The position numbers and the translations under genes were made by a program. A stretch of DNA of 64,000 nt from an uncultured Roseovarius sp. (GTDB lineage Bacteria > Pseudomonadota > Alphaproteobacteria > Rhodobacterales > Rhodobacteraceae): contig OX638333.1 in assembly GCA_951812895.1 (NCBI GenBank), forward strand, positions 3,886,001 through 3,950,000, written 5' to 3'. This document shows positions 44,804 through 53,487 of this stretch, in pieces; the stretch's first letter is position 1; each line of letters starts with the position of its first letter. Under the pieces are notes generated by a model. That model had not been told where the DNA came from. It saw nothing but the letters and a program-made list of their open reading frames with translations, and did no database searches.

Positions 44804-44883
44804 TTAACCTTTACCACCAGTTCCGTTAACCATTCTCGCCGCACCGCGGCGGTGTACAGGGGGTGCACGGGTTGTGTACGGAT
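44804..44883 (+). promoter_or_regulatory. Phased TTAACC and GTGYAC motifs before prfC
   Basis: TTAACCTT (44804) and TTAACCAT (44826) start 22 bp apart; TTAACCAT resembles the CtrA half-site. They are followed by GTGTAC (44852), GTGCAC (44863) and GTGTAC (44874), at exact 11-bp steps, so all three lie on one face of the helix. The arrangement suggests a phased binding site for a regulator. Confidence 0.5.
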
Positions 44884-44936
44884 ATCACCCCCGCATTTTC
44901 TTGCTATTGATGCATTCCTTACCTATACGCGCGCTC

Positions 44937-46544
44937 ATGCTTGATGATGTCTCAAACCGCCCTGAACTTCCGCCCGAAATTGCCCGGCGGCGCACCTTTG
45001 CCATCATCTCGCACCCGGATGCGGGCAAGACCACGCTGACGGAAAAATTCCTGCTCTATGGCGGTGCCATCCAGATGGCCGGACAGGTCCGTGCCAAGGG
45101 TGAGGCACGGCGCACACGCTCTGATTTCATGCAGATGGAACAGGATCGCGGCATTTCCGTCTCGGCCTCGGCCATGTCGTTTGATTTCGGCCCCTTCCGC
45201 TTCAATCTGGTGGACACCCCGGGCCACTCGGACTTCTCTGAGGACACCTACCGCACCCTCACCGCCGTAGACGCGGCTGTCATGGTGATCGACGGTGCCA
45301 AGGGCGTGGAAAGCCAGACCCGCAAGCTGTTCGAGGTGTGCCGCCTGCGCGACCTTCCGATCCTGACCTTCTGTAACAAGATGGACCGCGAGAGCCGCGA
45401 TACCTTTGAAATCATAGACGAAATTCAGGAAAACCTGGCCATTGACGTGACCCCGGCCTCCTGGCCCATCGGCGTGGGGCGTGATTTCATCGGTTGTTAT
45501 GACATGCTGAACGACCGGCTGGAACTGATGGACCGCGCCGACCGTAACAAGGTGGCGGAAACCATCGAAATCAACGGTCTGGATGATCCCAAACTGGCCG
45601 ATTACGTGCCCGCCAACCTGATCGAAACCCTGCGCGAAGAGGTTGAGATGGCGAAAGAACTTTTGCCCCCGCTCAACCCGCAATCCGTGCTCGAAGGGCA
45701 TATGACACCCATCTGGTTCGGCTCCGCGATCAACTCCTTTGGCGTGCGCGAACTGATGGACGGCATCGCCAACTACGGCCCCGAACCCCAACCTCAGGCG
45801 GCGGAACCGCGCCAGATTGCGCCGGAAGAAACCAAAGTCGCAGGCTTTGTGTTCAAGGTTCAGGCCAATATGGACCCCCGCCACCGCGACCGGGTGGCCT
45901 TTGTCCGCATGGCCTCAGGTCATTTCAAGCGCGGCATGAAACTCACCCATGTGCGCACCAAAAAGCCCATGGCCGTCTCCAACCCCGTCCTCTTCCTCGC
46001 CTCTGACCGCGAGCTCGCGGAAGAGGCCTGGGCCGGGGACATCATCGGCATTCCCAACCACGGTCAGCTGCGTATTGGCGACACCCTGACCGAGGGCGAG
46101 GTCCTGCGCGCCACCGGCATCCCCTCCTTTGCGCCCGAGTTGCTGCAATCCTGCCGCGCCGGCGATCCGCTCAAGGCCAAGCATCTGGAAAAGGCTTTGA
46201 TGCAATTTGCCGAAGAGGGCGCGGCCAAGGTGTTCAAACCTGCCTTCGGCTCGGGCTTTATCGTCGGTGTCGTGGGCCAGCTGCAGTTCGAGGTGTTGGG
46301 GTCAAGGATCGAACTTGAGTACGGCCTGCCAGTCCGTTTTGAGGCGTCTCAGTTCACTTCAGCCCGATGGTTGAAAGGTGATCAACAAGCCATTGATAAA
46401 CTGATTGAATCAAACAAACAGCATATCGCCCATGACAATGATGGCGACCCGGTTTACCTGACACGCCTGCAATGGGATATCGACCGGATTGTGCGCGATT
46501 TCCCGGATGTGGAACTGTCGTCGACCAAGGAAATGATGGTTTAG
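44937..46544 (+). CDS. prfC: Peptide chain release factor 3
   Basis: About 535 residues. The GTPase that recycles RF1 and RF2 after termination. Motifs: FAIISHPDAGKTTLTEKFLL (P-loop), FNLVDTPGHSDFSEDTYRTL (G3), TFCNKMDRESRD (G4), KHLEKALMQFAEEGAAKVFK and PVRFEASQFTSARWLKG. The longer frame to 44874 has no ribosome binding site and overlaps the phased GTGYAC repeats, so the ATG at 44937 (MLDDVSNRPELPPEIARRRT) is preferred, as in other Rhodobacteraceae. A single gene. Confidence 0.95.
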   Translation: MLDDVSNRPELPPEIARRRTFAIISHPDAGKTTLTEKFLLYGGAIQMAGQVRAKGEARRTRSDFMQMEQDRGISVSASAMSFDFGPFRFNLVDTPGHSDFSEDTYRTLTAVDAAVMVIDGAKGVESQTRKLFEVCRLRDLPILTFCNKMDRESRDTFEIIDEIQENLAIDVTPASWPIGVGRDFIGCYDMLNDRLELMDRADRNKVAETIEINGLDDPKLADYVPANLIETLREEVEMAKELLPPLNPQSVLEGHMTPIWFGSAINSFGVRELMDGIANYGPEPQPQAAEPRQIAPEETKVAGFVFKVQANMDPRHRDRVAFVRMASGHFKRGMKLTHVRTKKPMAVSNPVLFLASDRELAEEAWAGDIIGIPNHGQLRIGDTLTEGEVLRATGIPSFAPELLQSCRAGDPLKAKHLEKALMQFAEEGAAKVFKPAFGSGFIVGVVGQLQFEVLGSRIELEYGLPVRFEASQFTSARWLKGDQQAIDKLIESNKQHIAHDNDGDPVYLTRLQWDIDRIVRDFPDVELSSTKEMMV

Positions 46545-46607
46545 AAAATTCGGTCGCCATCACTGCCGTTGGCAATGCCTACTTCAAGCCGCAGCGTTAT
46601 CGAACCA

Positions 46608-47093
46608 TCATCTGCTGTCCAGAGCCTCAGCGAGCTTGTCAAAGGCCTGACCCCAGCCACCTTCGCCAGCTGATCCCTCAGGCACGCCTATGTGAACCAT
46701 GGTCATCATTGTTCTCCCGCCGACGTCCTTTAGTTCGACGATGACTTCGGTGATGTCAGGATGGCCTTCGGGCATTCCCATGCTCTGTGGTGAAATTAGG
46801 ACACCATCCGCGTCACACATACTTTCAGTATAGACCAGGCGCGAGGGACGGTTGATCTCTTTAAATACACCAATGGTCCACATGCTCATCGAACGGTCCG
46901 GTGTCTTCATTTCCATGCAGATTTTGCGGGTACCACCAACGACGAGGTCCATCTCAGCCGTCGGGATGCTCATCCCCCTCGGTCCATACCATTTCCTGAA
47001 CAGCTCAGGATCGGTCCACATTTGCCAAACCAGATCAATAGGGGCATTGAATTCCCGTGTAATCTTCACCCACTCTTGCTGATCAGCCATCAT
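46608..47093 (-). CDS. SRPBCC (AHSA1-type) domain protein
   Basis: A 161-residue helix-grip protein: WVKITREFNAPIDLVWQMWT, FRKWYGPRGMSIPTAEMDLV, VGGTRKICMEMKTPDRSMSM and a C-terminal helix GEGGWGQAFDKLAEALDSR. It overlaps the ArsR gene by 11 nt, with two ATGs (47093, 47090) in the ArsR tail, so the two are co-translated. A second ArsR-SRPBCC pair at 11968-12749 has the same plan but is not a close copy. Function is unknown; such pairs often respond to hydrophobic ligands. Confidence 0.87.
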   Translation of the reverse strand: MMADQQEWVKITREFNAPIDLVWQMWTDPELFRKWYGPRGMSIPTAEMDLVVGGTRKICMEMKTPDRSMSMWTIGVFKEINRPSRLVYTESMCDADGVLISPQSMGMPEGHPDITEVIVELKDVGGRTMMTMVHIGVPEGSAGEGGWGQAFDKLAEALDSR

Positions 47094-47421
47094 TGGTATC
47101 CTTCATTTCTTCGATCACTCTGTCCATTGCCGCAAACCGGATGTCCCAGATGTGACGGTATTGTTCAGTCCAATGTGCGACGTCTTTCACTCGGTCTGCA
47201 TTCAGCTTGCAGGGGCGAAATTGCGCGTCTCTACCGCGTGATATGAGATCTGCCTTCTCAAGAACCCGAATGTGTTTGGAAATCGCTGGCAGGCTCATCT
47301 CAAACGGCTCCGCCAGCGTATTAACTGTTGCCTCTCCTTCCGCGAGCCGTGCAAGGATCGCACGCCGGGTAGTGTTTGCGAGGGCCGCGAAAACGGCGTC
47401 AAGGTGTTCGGCATCGTCCAT
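47083..47421 (-). CDS. ArsR-family HTH regulator (SRPBCC-linked type)
   Basis: A 112-residue winged-helix protein: FAALANTTRRAILARLAEGE, TVNTLAEPFEMSLPAISKHI and RVLEKADLISRGRDAQFRPC. No metal-binding CxC. It is preceded by a 14-bp inverted repeat (47428-47467) that ends 7 nt before the start codon and is likely its own operator. Its last codons overlap the SRPBCC gene. The pair is auto-regulated and probably transcribed only with that gene. Confidence 0.88.
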   Translation of the reverse strand: MDDAEHLDAVFAALANTTRRAILARLAEGEATVNTLAEPFEMSLPAISKHIRVLEKADLISRGRDAQFRPCKLNADRVKDVAHWTEQYRHIWDIRFAAMDRVIEEMKDTNDG

Positions 47422-47427
47422 GGCATA

Positions 47428-47467
47428 TTAATAAACCACTTAGTTAATTAATCAAGTGGTTTATTAA
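47428..47467. promoter_or_regulatory. Operator dyad of the ArsR-SRPBCC operon
   Basis: TTAATAAACCACTT (47428-47441) and AAGTGGTTTATTAA (47454-47467) are perfect 14-nt inverted arms around the AT-rich 12-nt spacer AGTTAATTAATC. The dyad begins 7 bp upstream of the ArsR start codon, the position of an autoregulatory ArsR site. Confidence 0.7.
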
Positions 47468-47516
47468 AGGCGAATTGGAAATTGCTCCAATTAACACTCT
47501 CCGCTAGGTTACTCCC

Positions 47517-48134
47517 ATGCCCCTTCAAAACCGCGTCCAACCCACCGGTGAAATCATCGCCACACCAGAACGCGGTACCCTGATGGGCAACCGTGGCATC
47601 CTGCACGATGACCAACAACAGCTGCAAACCCGACGCTGGCAGCACCCCCACTGGGTGACCTGCGTTCTGAAACACAAAGACTGGCACCGCCCGGTCATGA
47701 CCCCCAAAAATTACACCGAACTGTTCTTTCTGGATGAGGCAACTGCCCTCGCCGCCGGTCACCGCCCCTGCGCCCTGTGCCGCCGCACGGACTACAATCG
47801 GTTTCGCGCCCTCTGGGACGCTGCCCACGGACCCACACCCGACCGCCTCTCACTGGACAGGGCCATGCACCGCGACCGCGCCACCCGAACCCGCCAACAG
47901 GTCCGCTACCAGGCCCGCTGCGACGCCCTGCCCAACGGCACTTTCATCCTGCACAACGGTTCGCCCCATCTGATCCACGGCGCAACCCTTCTGCAGTATT
48001 CCCCTGCCGGCTACACCACGGCCCAGCCCCGACCAGCCAAAGAAAACGCCACTGTGCTCACCCCCGCCTGCACCGTGGCCGTACTGGCACAAGGCTACCT
48101 GCCCGCCTTGCACCCATCGGCAAACACTCTCTGA
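47517..48134 (+). CDS. Conserved hypothetical protein with Ada-like CxxC segment
   Basis: A 205-residue protein. A short central segment, FFLDEATALAAGHRPCALCR, resembles the zinc-binding CxxC part of Ada-type methyltransferase N-terminal domains (F-x-s-x-x-A-x-x-x-G-x-R-P-C), but only this one cysteine pair is obvious, so a full Ada zinc site is uncertain. The start PTGEIIATPERGTLMGNRGI and WVTCVLKHKDWHRPVMTPKN look conserved. Function unknown; possibly nucleic-acid related. It lies divergent from the ArsR gene, so it may share the dyad region. Confidence 0.6.
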   Translation: MPLQNRVQPTGEIIATPERGTLMGNRGILHDDQQQLQTRRWQHPHWVTCVLKHKDWHRPVMTPKNYTELFFLDEATALAAGHRPCALCRRTDYNRFRALWDAAHGPTPDRLSLDRAMHRDRATRTRQQVRYQARCDALPNGTFILHNGSPHLIHGATLLQYSPAGYTTAQPRPAKENATVLTPACTVAVLAQGYLPALHPSANTL

Positions 48135-48245
48135 ATCCCCTGGCCGTTCTTTTTGCTTAAATATCCCCGCCGGAGGCTCCGACATCGCCACCAAAACCGC
48201 CTCTTCCCTCTTGCGCACCCCCCGCACAATCCGCATTCTGCCCAC

Positions 48246-49208
48246 ATGAGCCGCCAACCCACCTGGGGCATAGTCTCCACCATCAAGGCCCCGGCCCGCG
48301 ACATCCTGAACTTCGCCGCCTGGCATCTCGATCTGGGCGCGCACCGGGTGCATATCTACCTGGATGAAGACAGCCCAACCGCCCGTGATGCCCTGATCGC
48401 GCATCCCAAATGCCGCGTCACCCTGTGCAACGAAAGCTACTGGAGACGCCGCAAGGGACGTCCCGACAAACACCAGTCGCGCCAGACCAAGAACGCCACT
48501 CACTGCTACCGCCGCAACCCGCAGGTGGACTGGCTCGCGCATATTGATGTCGATGAATTTCTCTGGCCTGAAACGCCGCTTCTGGCGCAACTGTCCCAGC
48601 TGCCCCCCGAAACCTTCAGCGCCCGAATCCGCCCGATCGAGGCGCTTGCCGCCGATCCCGATGACCCGCCCCCCGATGGCCAGATTTGGTGCAAAGGCCA
48701 TGCGAGACTGCAATCCGCCCGCCGCAGCCAGACAAATGAGATTTACCCCACTTATGGCCCCCACCTGAACGGCGGGTTCCTCAGCCACGTCGCGGGCAAG
48801 GTCTTTGCCCGTACCGGTCGCGAAGGCATCATCCTGCGTATCCACAAAGTCTTTGAACGTGGCGTCGAAGATCCAAACCCCGCGCGTTTTGATGCGACCA
48901 AGCTGGTACACTTGCATGCACACGACTGGGCTCATTGGCAGAACCTCTACCGCTACAGGCTCAAACACGGCTCTTATCGCGTTGGCTTAAAACCCGCTTC
49001 TCGTAATGATTTAACTTCCCTCACCATGAATCAGCTGTTTGAGACGCTCGAATCCGAAGGCGGCGAACCGGCCCTGCGCGCCTTTTATGAAGAGGTCTGC
49101 ATCGCCACGCCGGGGTTGCGAGAACGACTTGCAGGATTCGGTCACTTGCACGCAATCACCCTCAATCTCGATGAAAAACGCGCCCGTTACTTTCCCAACG
49201 CCCACTGA
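48246..49208 (+). CDS. Glycosyltransferase family 2/GT92-like protein
   Basis: A 320-residue protein similar in plan to the one at 35574: TWGIVSTIKAPARDILNFAA, WHLDLGAHRVHIYLDEDSP and the acidic motif DWLAHIDVDEFLWPETPLLA. The later AGKVFARTGREGIILRIHKV and KLVHLHAHDWAHWQNLYRYR fit the same family. An open frame extends to 48153 but its leader (basic, out of family) has no ribosome binding site, and the ATG at 48246 gives the usual fold start. Acceptor unknown; likely acts on a surface glycan. Confidence 0.85.
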   Translation: MSRQPTWGIVSTIKAPARDILNFAAWHLDLGAHRVHIYLDEDSPTARDALIAHPKCRVTLCNESYWRRRKGRPDKHQSRQTKNATHCYRRNPQVDWLAHIDVDEFLWPETPLLAQLSQLPPETFSARIRPIEALAADPDDPPPDGQIWCKGHARLQSARRSQTNEIYPTYGPHLNGGFLSHVAGKVFARTGREGIILRIHKVFERGVEDPNPARFDATKLVHLHAHDWAHWQNLYRYRLKHGSYRVGLKPASRNDLTSLTMNQLFETLESEGGEPALRAFYEEVCIATPGLRERLAGFGHLHAITLNLDEKRARYFPNAH

Positions 49209-49404
49209 CTGTCGCCGATTTGCAAACAGTTGCGCGGGTTTAGGGTGAATTGTTCCTGTTCCGGAACGCTGGATTGACCGCAGGGCACTCTTCCAGTAAA
49301 GGCAGGGGCGCAATGGGGTCATTTACGTAGACTACACGGGGCCGTACGGGCCTGACCCTGATCAGATGGCGGGCCACGATCGTGTCCGCAAAAAATGGAC
49401 ACAT

Positions 49405-50829
49405 ATGACCAAGTTTTCCGAACTGAACCTTAATCCCAAGGTCCTCAAAGCGGTTGAAGAAACCGGTTACGAAACCCCTACACCCATTCAGGAAGGCGCC
49501 ATTCCACCGGCTCTGCAGGGACGTGACGTCTTGGGCATCGCCCAAACCGGTACCGGCAAAACCGCCAGCTTCACGCTGCCCATGCTGTCGCTCCTGGCCC
49601 GTGGTCGCGCCCGCGCGCGTATGCCGCGCAGCCTTGTGCTCTGCCCGACACGGGAACTGGCCGCGCAAGTGGCTGAAAATTTCGACACCTATTCCAAACA
49701 CTTGAAATTGACCAAGGCGCTACTGATCGGTGGCGTAAGTTTCAAGGAACAGGACCAGCTGATTGACAAGGGCGTTGACGTTCTGATTGCCACGCCCGGG
49801 CGTCTGCTCGACCATTTCGAACGGGGCAAGCTGATCCTGTCGGACGTAAAAGTCATGGTCGTGGACGAAGCGGACCGCATGCTCGATATGGGTTTCATCC
49901 CTGACATCGAACGCATTTTCGGACTTACGCCGTTTACCCGCCAAACCCTGTTCTTCTCGGCCACAATGGCACCCGAGATTGAGCGGATCACCAACACCTT
50001 CCTCTCCGCCCCGGAACGGGTAGAGGTTGCGCGTCAGGCCACCGCCTCTGAAACCATCACGCAGGGCGTGGTAAAGTTCAAACCATCCCGCCGCGACCGG
50101 GCCGACAGCGAAAAACGCAAAGTGTTGCGCGCGCTGATCGATGGCGAGGGCGAGACATGCACAAACGCCATCATTTTCTGCAACCGCAAGACAGATGTGG
50201 ATATCTGTACCAAATCGCTTAAAAAATACGGCTATAACGCCGCCGCCATTCATGGCGATCTGGAACAGTCACAACGCACACGAACGCTGGAATCCTTCCG
50301 CGCCGGCGAATTGACCCTGCTGGTTGCCTCTGACGTAGCCGCGCGGGGGCTTGATATTCCGTCTGTCAGCCATGTGTTCAACTTTGATGTCCCCGGCCAT
50401 GCCGAAGATTACATTCACCGTATCGGCCGTACAGGTCGTGCAGGCCGCGAAGGCAAGGCAATCACCATCTGCAACCCGCGTGATGAAAAATCGCTCGATG
50501 CGGTGGAACGGTTGTTACAAAAAAGCATTCCAATGCTCGACAATCCGATTGCCAAAGCGGCCCCGGTCGAAACTGTTTCTGAGGAAACGACTGAAACAGA
50601 AAAACCCAAAAAGACCCGCCGTTCGCGCAGCCGCAAATCGTCTGAAGCCGAGCAGGCCGAGGTTACAACCACCGATGCGCCCATCGCTGACAACACCGAC
50701 GACAGTCCAAAACCCCGGCGCAGCGGTGGCAAATACGACAAATCCAGTAACCAGGGCAAAGCTGCCGGAATGGGCGATCACCTGCCCCGTTTCATCGCGC
50801 TGAGTTTTGAAGAACGCATGGCCTCCTGA
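49405..50829 (+). CDS. rhlE: DEAD-box RNA helicase, RhlE type
   Basis: About 474 residues: Q-motif ETPTPIQEGAIPPALQGRDV, Walker A GIAQTGTGKTASFTLPMLSL, DEAD motif VMVVDEADRMLDMGFIPDIE, SAT motif TLFFSATMAPEIERITNTF and the arginine-finger region EDYIHRIGRTGRAGREGKAI. The last 100 residues are Lys/Arg/Ser-rich (KPKKTRRSRSRKSSEAEQAE), a typical RNA-binding tail. RhlE-like enzymes assist ribosome assembly and RNA turnover at low temperature. The ATG at 49405 precedes TKFSELNLNPKVLKAVEETG; the open frame to 49366 adds unrelated residues. Confidence 0.92.
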   Translation: MTKFSELNLNPKVLKAVEETGYETPTPIQEGAIPPALQGRDVLGIAQTGTGKTASFTLPMLSLLARGRARARMPRSLVLCPTRELAAQVAENFDTYSKHLKLTKALLIGGVSFKEQDQLIDKGVDVLIATPGRLLDHFERGKLILSDVKVMVVDEADRMLDMGFIPDIERIFGLTPFTRQTLFFSATMAPEIERITNTFLSAPERVEVARQATASETITQGVVKFKPSRRDRADSEKRKVLRALIDGEGETCTNAIIFCNRKTDVDICTKSLKKYGYNAAAIHGDLEQSQRTRTLESFRAGELTLLVASDVAARGLDIPSVSHVFNFDVPGHAEDYIHRIGRTGRAGREGKAITICNPRDEKSLDAVERLLQKSIPMLDNPIAKAAPVETVSEETTETEKPKKTRRSRSRKSSEAEQAEVTTTDAPIADNTDDSPKPRRSGGKYDKSSNQGKAAGMGDHLPRFIALSFEERMAS

Positions 50830-50883
50830 TCAGAACCGTAGTCGACCTTCTGATCTCAACCTGGCTTTGAATTATCGCGGTAG

Positions 50884-50902
50884 GGTGGGGTTTCACCCCA
50901 CC
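50884..50902. terminator. Hairpin between convergent rhlE and rnj genes
   Basis: GGTGGGGT (50884-50891) and ACCCCACC (50895-50902) form an 8-bp stem with the 3-nt loop TTC, 54 nt after the rhlE stop. It can serve rhlE and, in the other direction, the rnj transcript. Weak T-run. Confidence 0.6.
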
Positions 50903-50979
50903 ATTCTCCATCGCCCAAAACCCCGCAAAATTCCGATTTGTCTGCATCATGCACACAAATTCCGGAATACCCCCGGATC

Positions 50980-51011
50980 TTTGTACAAATCGCGTGTACA
51001 ATTTGTACAAA
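50980..51011. repeat. Paired TTTGTACAAA palindromes near the 3' end of rnj
   Basis: The self-complementary 10-mer TTTGTACAAA occurs at 50980-50989 and again at 51002-51011, with centres exactly 22 bp apart, plus a related TGTACAA between. The pair sits between two convergent genes, directly after the rnj stop. It could be a protein-binding site or a folded mRNA end. Confidence 0.4.
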
Positions 51012-51023
51012 GTTGTAACAAAT

Positions 51024-52694
51024 TCAGGCGCTTAATCTGCTGATGATAATCGTGACTTCGGGCTTCTTGCCGATCTCGGCCATTGCACTTTGCCGAACAA
51101 CTCGTCGCATCCCTTCTTCAAGCTTGTTATCATCGATCAAAGTACGCTCATTTGCGCGACCCAGAAACTGGTTCAGATCTTCCTCCAGAACATCCACAAG
51201 CGGTGCGCGGCTATGACCCTCTTCCGCTAAACCTTTGATTTCACACCAGGGTTCGCCAAGTGGTTCGTCCCGGTCATCCAAGATGACATTGACCGTCACA
51301 TGCCCGTTCAGCGCCATGCGGATACGGTCTCTTACGATCCCATCCAATGCCCCAATCTGTGACGTACCATCCAGATAGACACGGCCCGTCTCAACGTAGT
51401 CAACAACAGATGGAGTTTCAGCAGACAGGTCTACCATCGTACCATTCGGCGCAAGAACAGCGCACATACCATTGGAATTACATAACTTTACGTGTTCACG
51501 CAAATGACGGTGTTCGCCATGCATAGGAACCACGACCTTTGGCTTCACCATTTTATGCAGCTTTTCCAGATCCGGCCGATTGGCATGTCCCGACACATGG
51601 TAAAGACTGCTGCTGTCATCCACCACATCTACGCCCAACTCGCTGAATTGGTTGATGATTTTGTTTACGCCGCGTTCGTTTCCGGGGATAGTTTTGGATG
51701 AAAACAGGAACGTATCCCCCTGCTTCAACACGATTCCGCGATATTTTCCTTGTGCCAGTTGCGCACTCGCTGCACGTCGTTCTCCCTGACTGCCCGTGAC
51801 AATCAACATCAGGTTTTCACGCGGAATTTCCTTTGTATCTTCAGGGCTTATGGTTTTTGGAAAGCCCTTCAACACACCGGTTTCCACCGACGCTTCGATC
51901 ATCCGCCGCATTGCCCGGCCTAACAAACACACGGTCCGGCCAGCCCTTTGTCCGGCTTCAGCCAATGTTTTGACCCGTGCAACATTGCTGGCAAAGGTTG
52001 TTGTCACGAACATGCCCTTAGCACCGGCAACCAACGCTTCGATATCACCCGCAAGAGTACTTTCAGAACGTCCTGCATGTGTGTTGAAAACATTCGTTGA
52101 ATCGCACATCAATGCGGTGACCTCCGGTGTCGATAGTGCGCTCCAGACCTCTGGATCGAATGGCTCTCCGACAACCGGATCGGCATCCATTTTGAAGTCC
52201 CCGGAATGTACGATCCTCCCCTTTGGCGTGTCGATCACCAATCCGGAACTCTCTGGAATCGAATGGGAAATCGGTACAAACCCCACTTGGAACGGCCCTG
52301 CTGCTACAGTTTCCGGCCATGCAGAGGCTGTACGAACCACATTTTCCGGATGCCCATGCTCATCCATCTTTCGCCGCGCAATATTCGCCGTAAACGCACG
52401 CGCATAAACCGGTGCCCCCAACTTGTTCCAATGATGCGCCACAGCACCCACATGATCCTCGTGGGCATGGGTTATAAAGATCGCTTCCAGTTGATCACGT
52501 CGATCACTAAGCCATTGAATATCAGGCAGAATCAGATCAACTCCGGGGGATCCATCCATGTCCGGAAAGGTCACACCAAGGTCCACCAGGATGTACCGTT
52601 CTTTGCCTGGTTTCCCGACGCCGTACACATAGGCGTTCATCCCGATCTCACCCGCTCCACCCAAGGGCAGATAGATTAGCCGTTCACTGCTCAT
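51024..52694 (-). CDS. rnj: Ribonuclease J
   Basis: A 556-residue metallo-beta-lactamase/beta-CASP nuclease. Motifs: LPLGGAGEIGMNAYVYGVG at the start, the metal site AIFITHAHEDHVGAVAHHWN, GRIVHSGDFKMDADPVVGEP, ALMCDSTNVFNTHAGRSEST, VTGSQGERRAASAQLAQGK and LYHVSGHANRPDLEKLHKMV with MHGEHRHLREHVKLCNSNGM. RNase J combines 5'-exonuclease and endonuclease activities and takes part in rRNA and mRNA maturation in alphaproteobacteria. Follows coaX after 6 nt on the minus strand. Confidence 0.93.
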   Translation of the reverse strand: MSSERLIYLPLGGAGEIGMNAYVYGVGKPGKERYILVDLGVTFPDMDGSPGVDLILPDIQWLSDRRDQLEAIFITHAHEDHVGAVAHHWNKLGAPVYARAFTANIARRKMDEHGHPENVVRTASAWPETVAAGPFQVGFVPISHSIPESSGLVIDTPKGRIVHSGDFKMDADPVVGEPFDPEVWSALSTPEVTALMCDSTNVFNTHAGRSESTLAGDIEALVAGAKGMFVTTTFASNVARVKTLAEAGQRAGRTVCLLGRAMRRMIEASVETGVLKGFPKTISPEDTKEIPRENLMLIVTGSQGERRAASAQLAQGKYRGIVLKQGDTFLFSSKTIPGNERGVNKIINQFSELGVDVVDDSSSLYHVSGHANRPDLEKLHKMVKPKVVVPMHGEHRHLREHVKLCNSNGMCAVLAPNGTMVDLSAETPSVVDYVETGRVYLDGTSQIGALDGIVRDRIRMALNGHVTVNVILDDRDEPLGEPWCEIKGLAEEGHSRAPLVDVLEEDLNQFLGRANERTLIDDNKLEEGMRRVVRQSAMAEIGKKPEVTIIISRLSA

Positions 52695-52700
52695 CCGGCT

Positions 52701-53471
52701 TTAACCTTTCGCATTATGGGCATGGATTACCGTCAATCCATGCATTGTCAGATCTTCTTCGATCTCATCAAACAACATTTCGCCTTGCGCAAATAACGGG
52801 GCAAGCCCCCCGGTCCCAATGACCCGCATCGGCTGTTCATACTCTGCGCGTATTTGGGTGCAAATACCACTGACCAGTCCCACATAGCCCCAGAAAACAC
52901 CTGACTGCATACAGTCTACTGTATTGGTTCCAATCACTTTTTGCGGCTTGGTCACATCCACATGTGGCAGGGCTGCTGCGGCCATGTGTAACGCCTCAAG
53001 GCTGAGATTCACACCGGGCGCAATCACCCCGCCAATGTATGCGCCATCTGCCGCCACCACATCAAATGTGGTCGCCGTTCCGAAATCCACCACAATCAAA
53101 TCGCCACCATGACGATCATAGGCCCCCGCCGCGTTCACCAGACGGTCCGGCCCAACCTGCGTTCCCTCGTCTACACGCGCCTGCACCGGCAATGCGCAGT
53201 CAGGCTTGCCCACGACCATCGGCCTGCACCCAAAGAACCGATCCGCAAACACCCGCAGGTTAAACACCACCCGCGGCACAGTAGATGAGATGATCACATC
53301 GGTAATTTCTGCTTCGATTCCATAGTGTTTCACCAAGGTTGAATACCAGGTGAAATAGGCGTCCGCCGTACGGGCATGGTGGGTAGATGTGCGCAGGGTG
53401 CACAAAAACCCAGACCCATCCCAGATCGAAAAAACCGTATTGGTGTTGCCGCAGTCTATGGCCAGAAGCAT
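52701..53471 (-). CDS. coaX: Type III pantothenate kinase
   Basis: A 256-residue ASKHA-fold kinase for the first step of coenzyme A synthesis. Motifs: LLAIDCGNTNTVFSIWDGSG at the start, KPDCALPVQARVDEGTQVGPDR-like GPDRLVNAAGAYDRHGGDLI, VVDFGTATTFDVVAADGAYI and GGVIAPGVNLSLEALHMAAA. The enzyme is cytoplasmic, needs K+ and, unlike type I, is not inhibited by CoA. It sits between birA and rnj with 16 and 6 nt spacing. Confidence 0.95.
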   Translation of the reverse strand: MLLAIDCGNTNTVFSIWDGSGFLCTLRTSTHHARTADAYFTWYSTLVKHYGIEAEITDVIISSTVPRVVFNLRVFADRFFGCRPMVVGKPDCALPVQARVDEGTQVGPDRLVNAAGAYDRHGGDLIVVDFGTATTFDVVAADGAYIGGVIAPGVNLSLEALHMAAAALPHVDVTKPQKVIGTNTVDCMQSGVFWGYVGLVSGICTQIRAEYEQPMRVIGTGGLAPLFAQGEMLFDEIEEDLTMHGLTVIHAHNAKG

Positions 53472-53487
53472 AAAACGGTCCCCTGTT

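Noticed and set aside
44952-45884. Long minus strand frame across prfC
   Set aside because: Antisense to a highly conserved GTPase; the frame reflects codon bias only.
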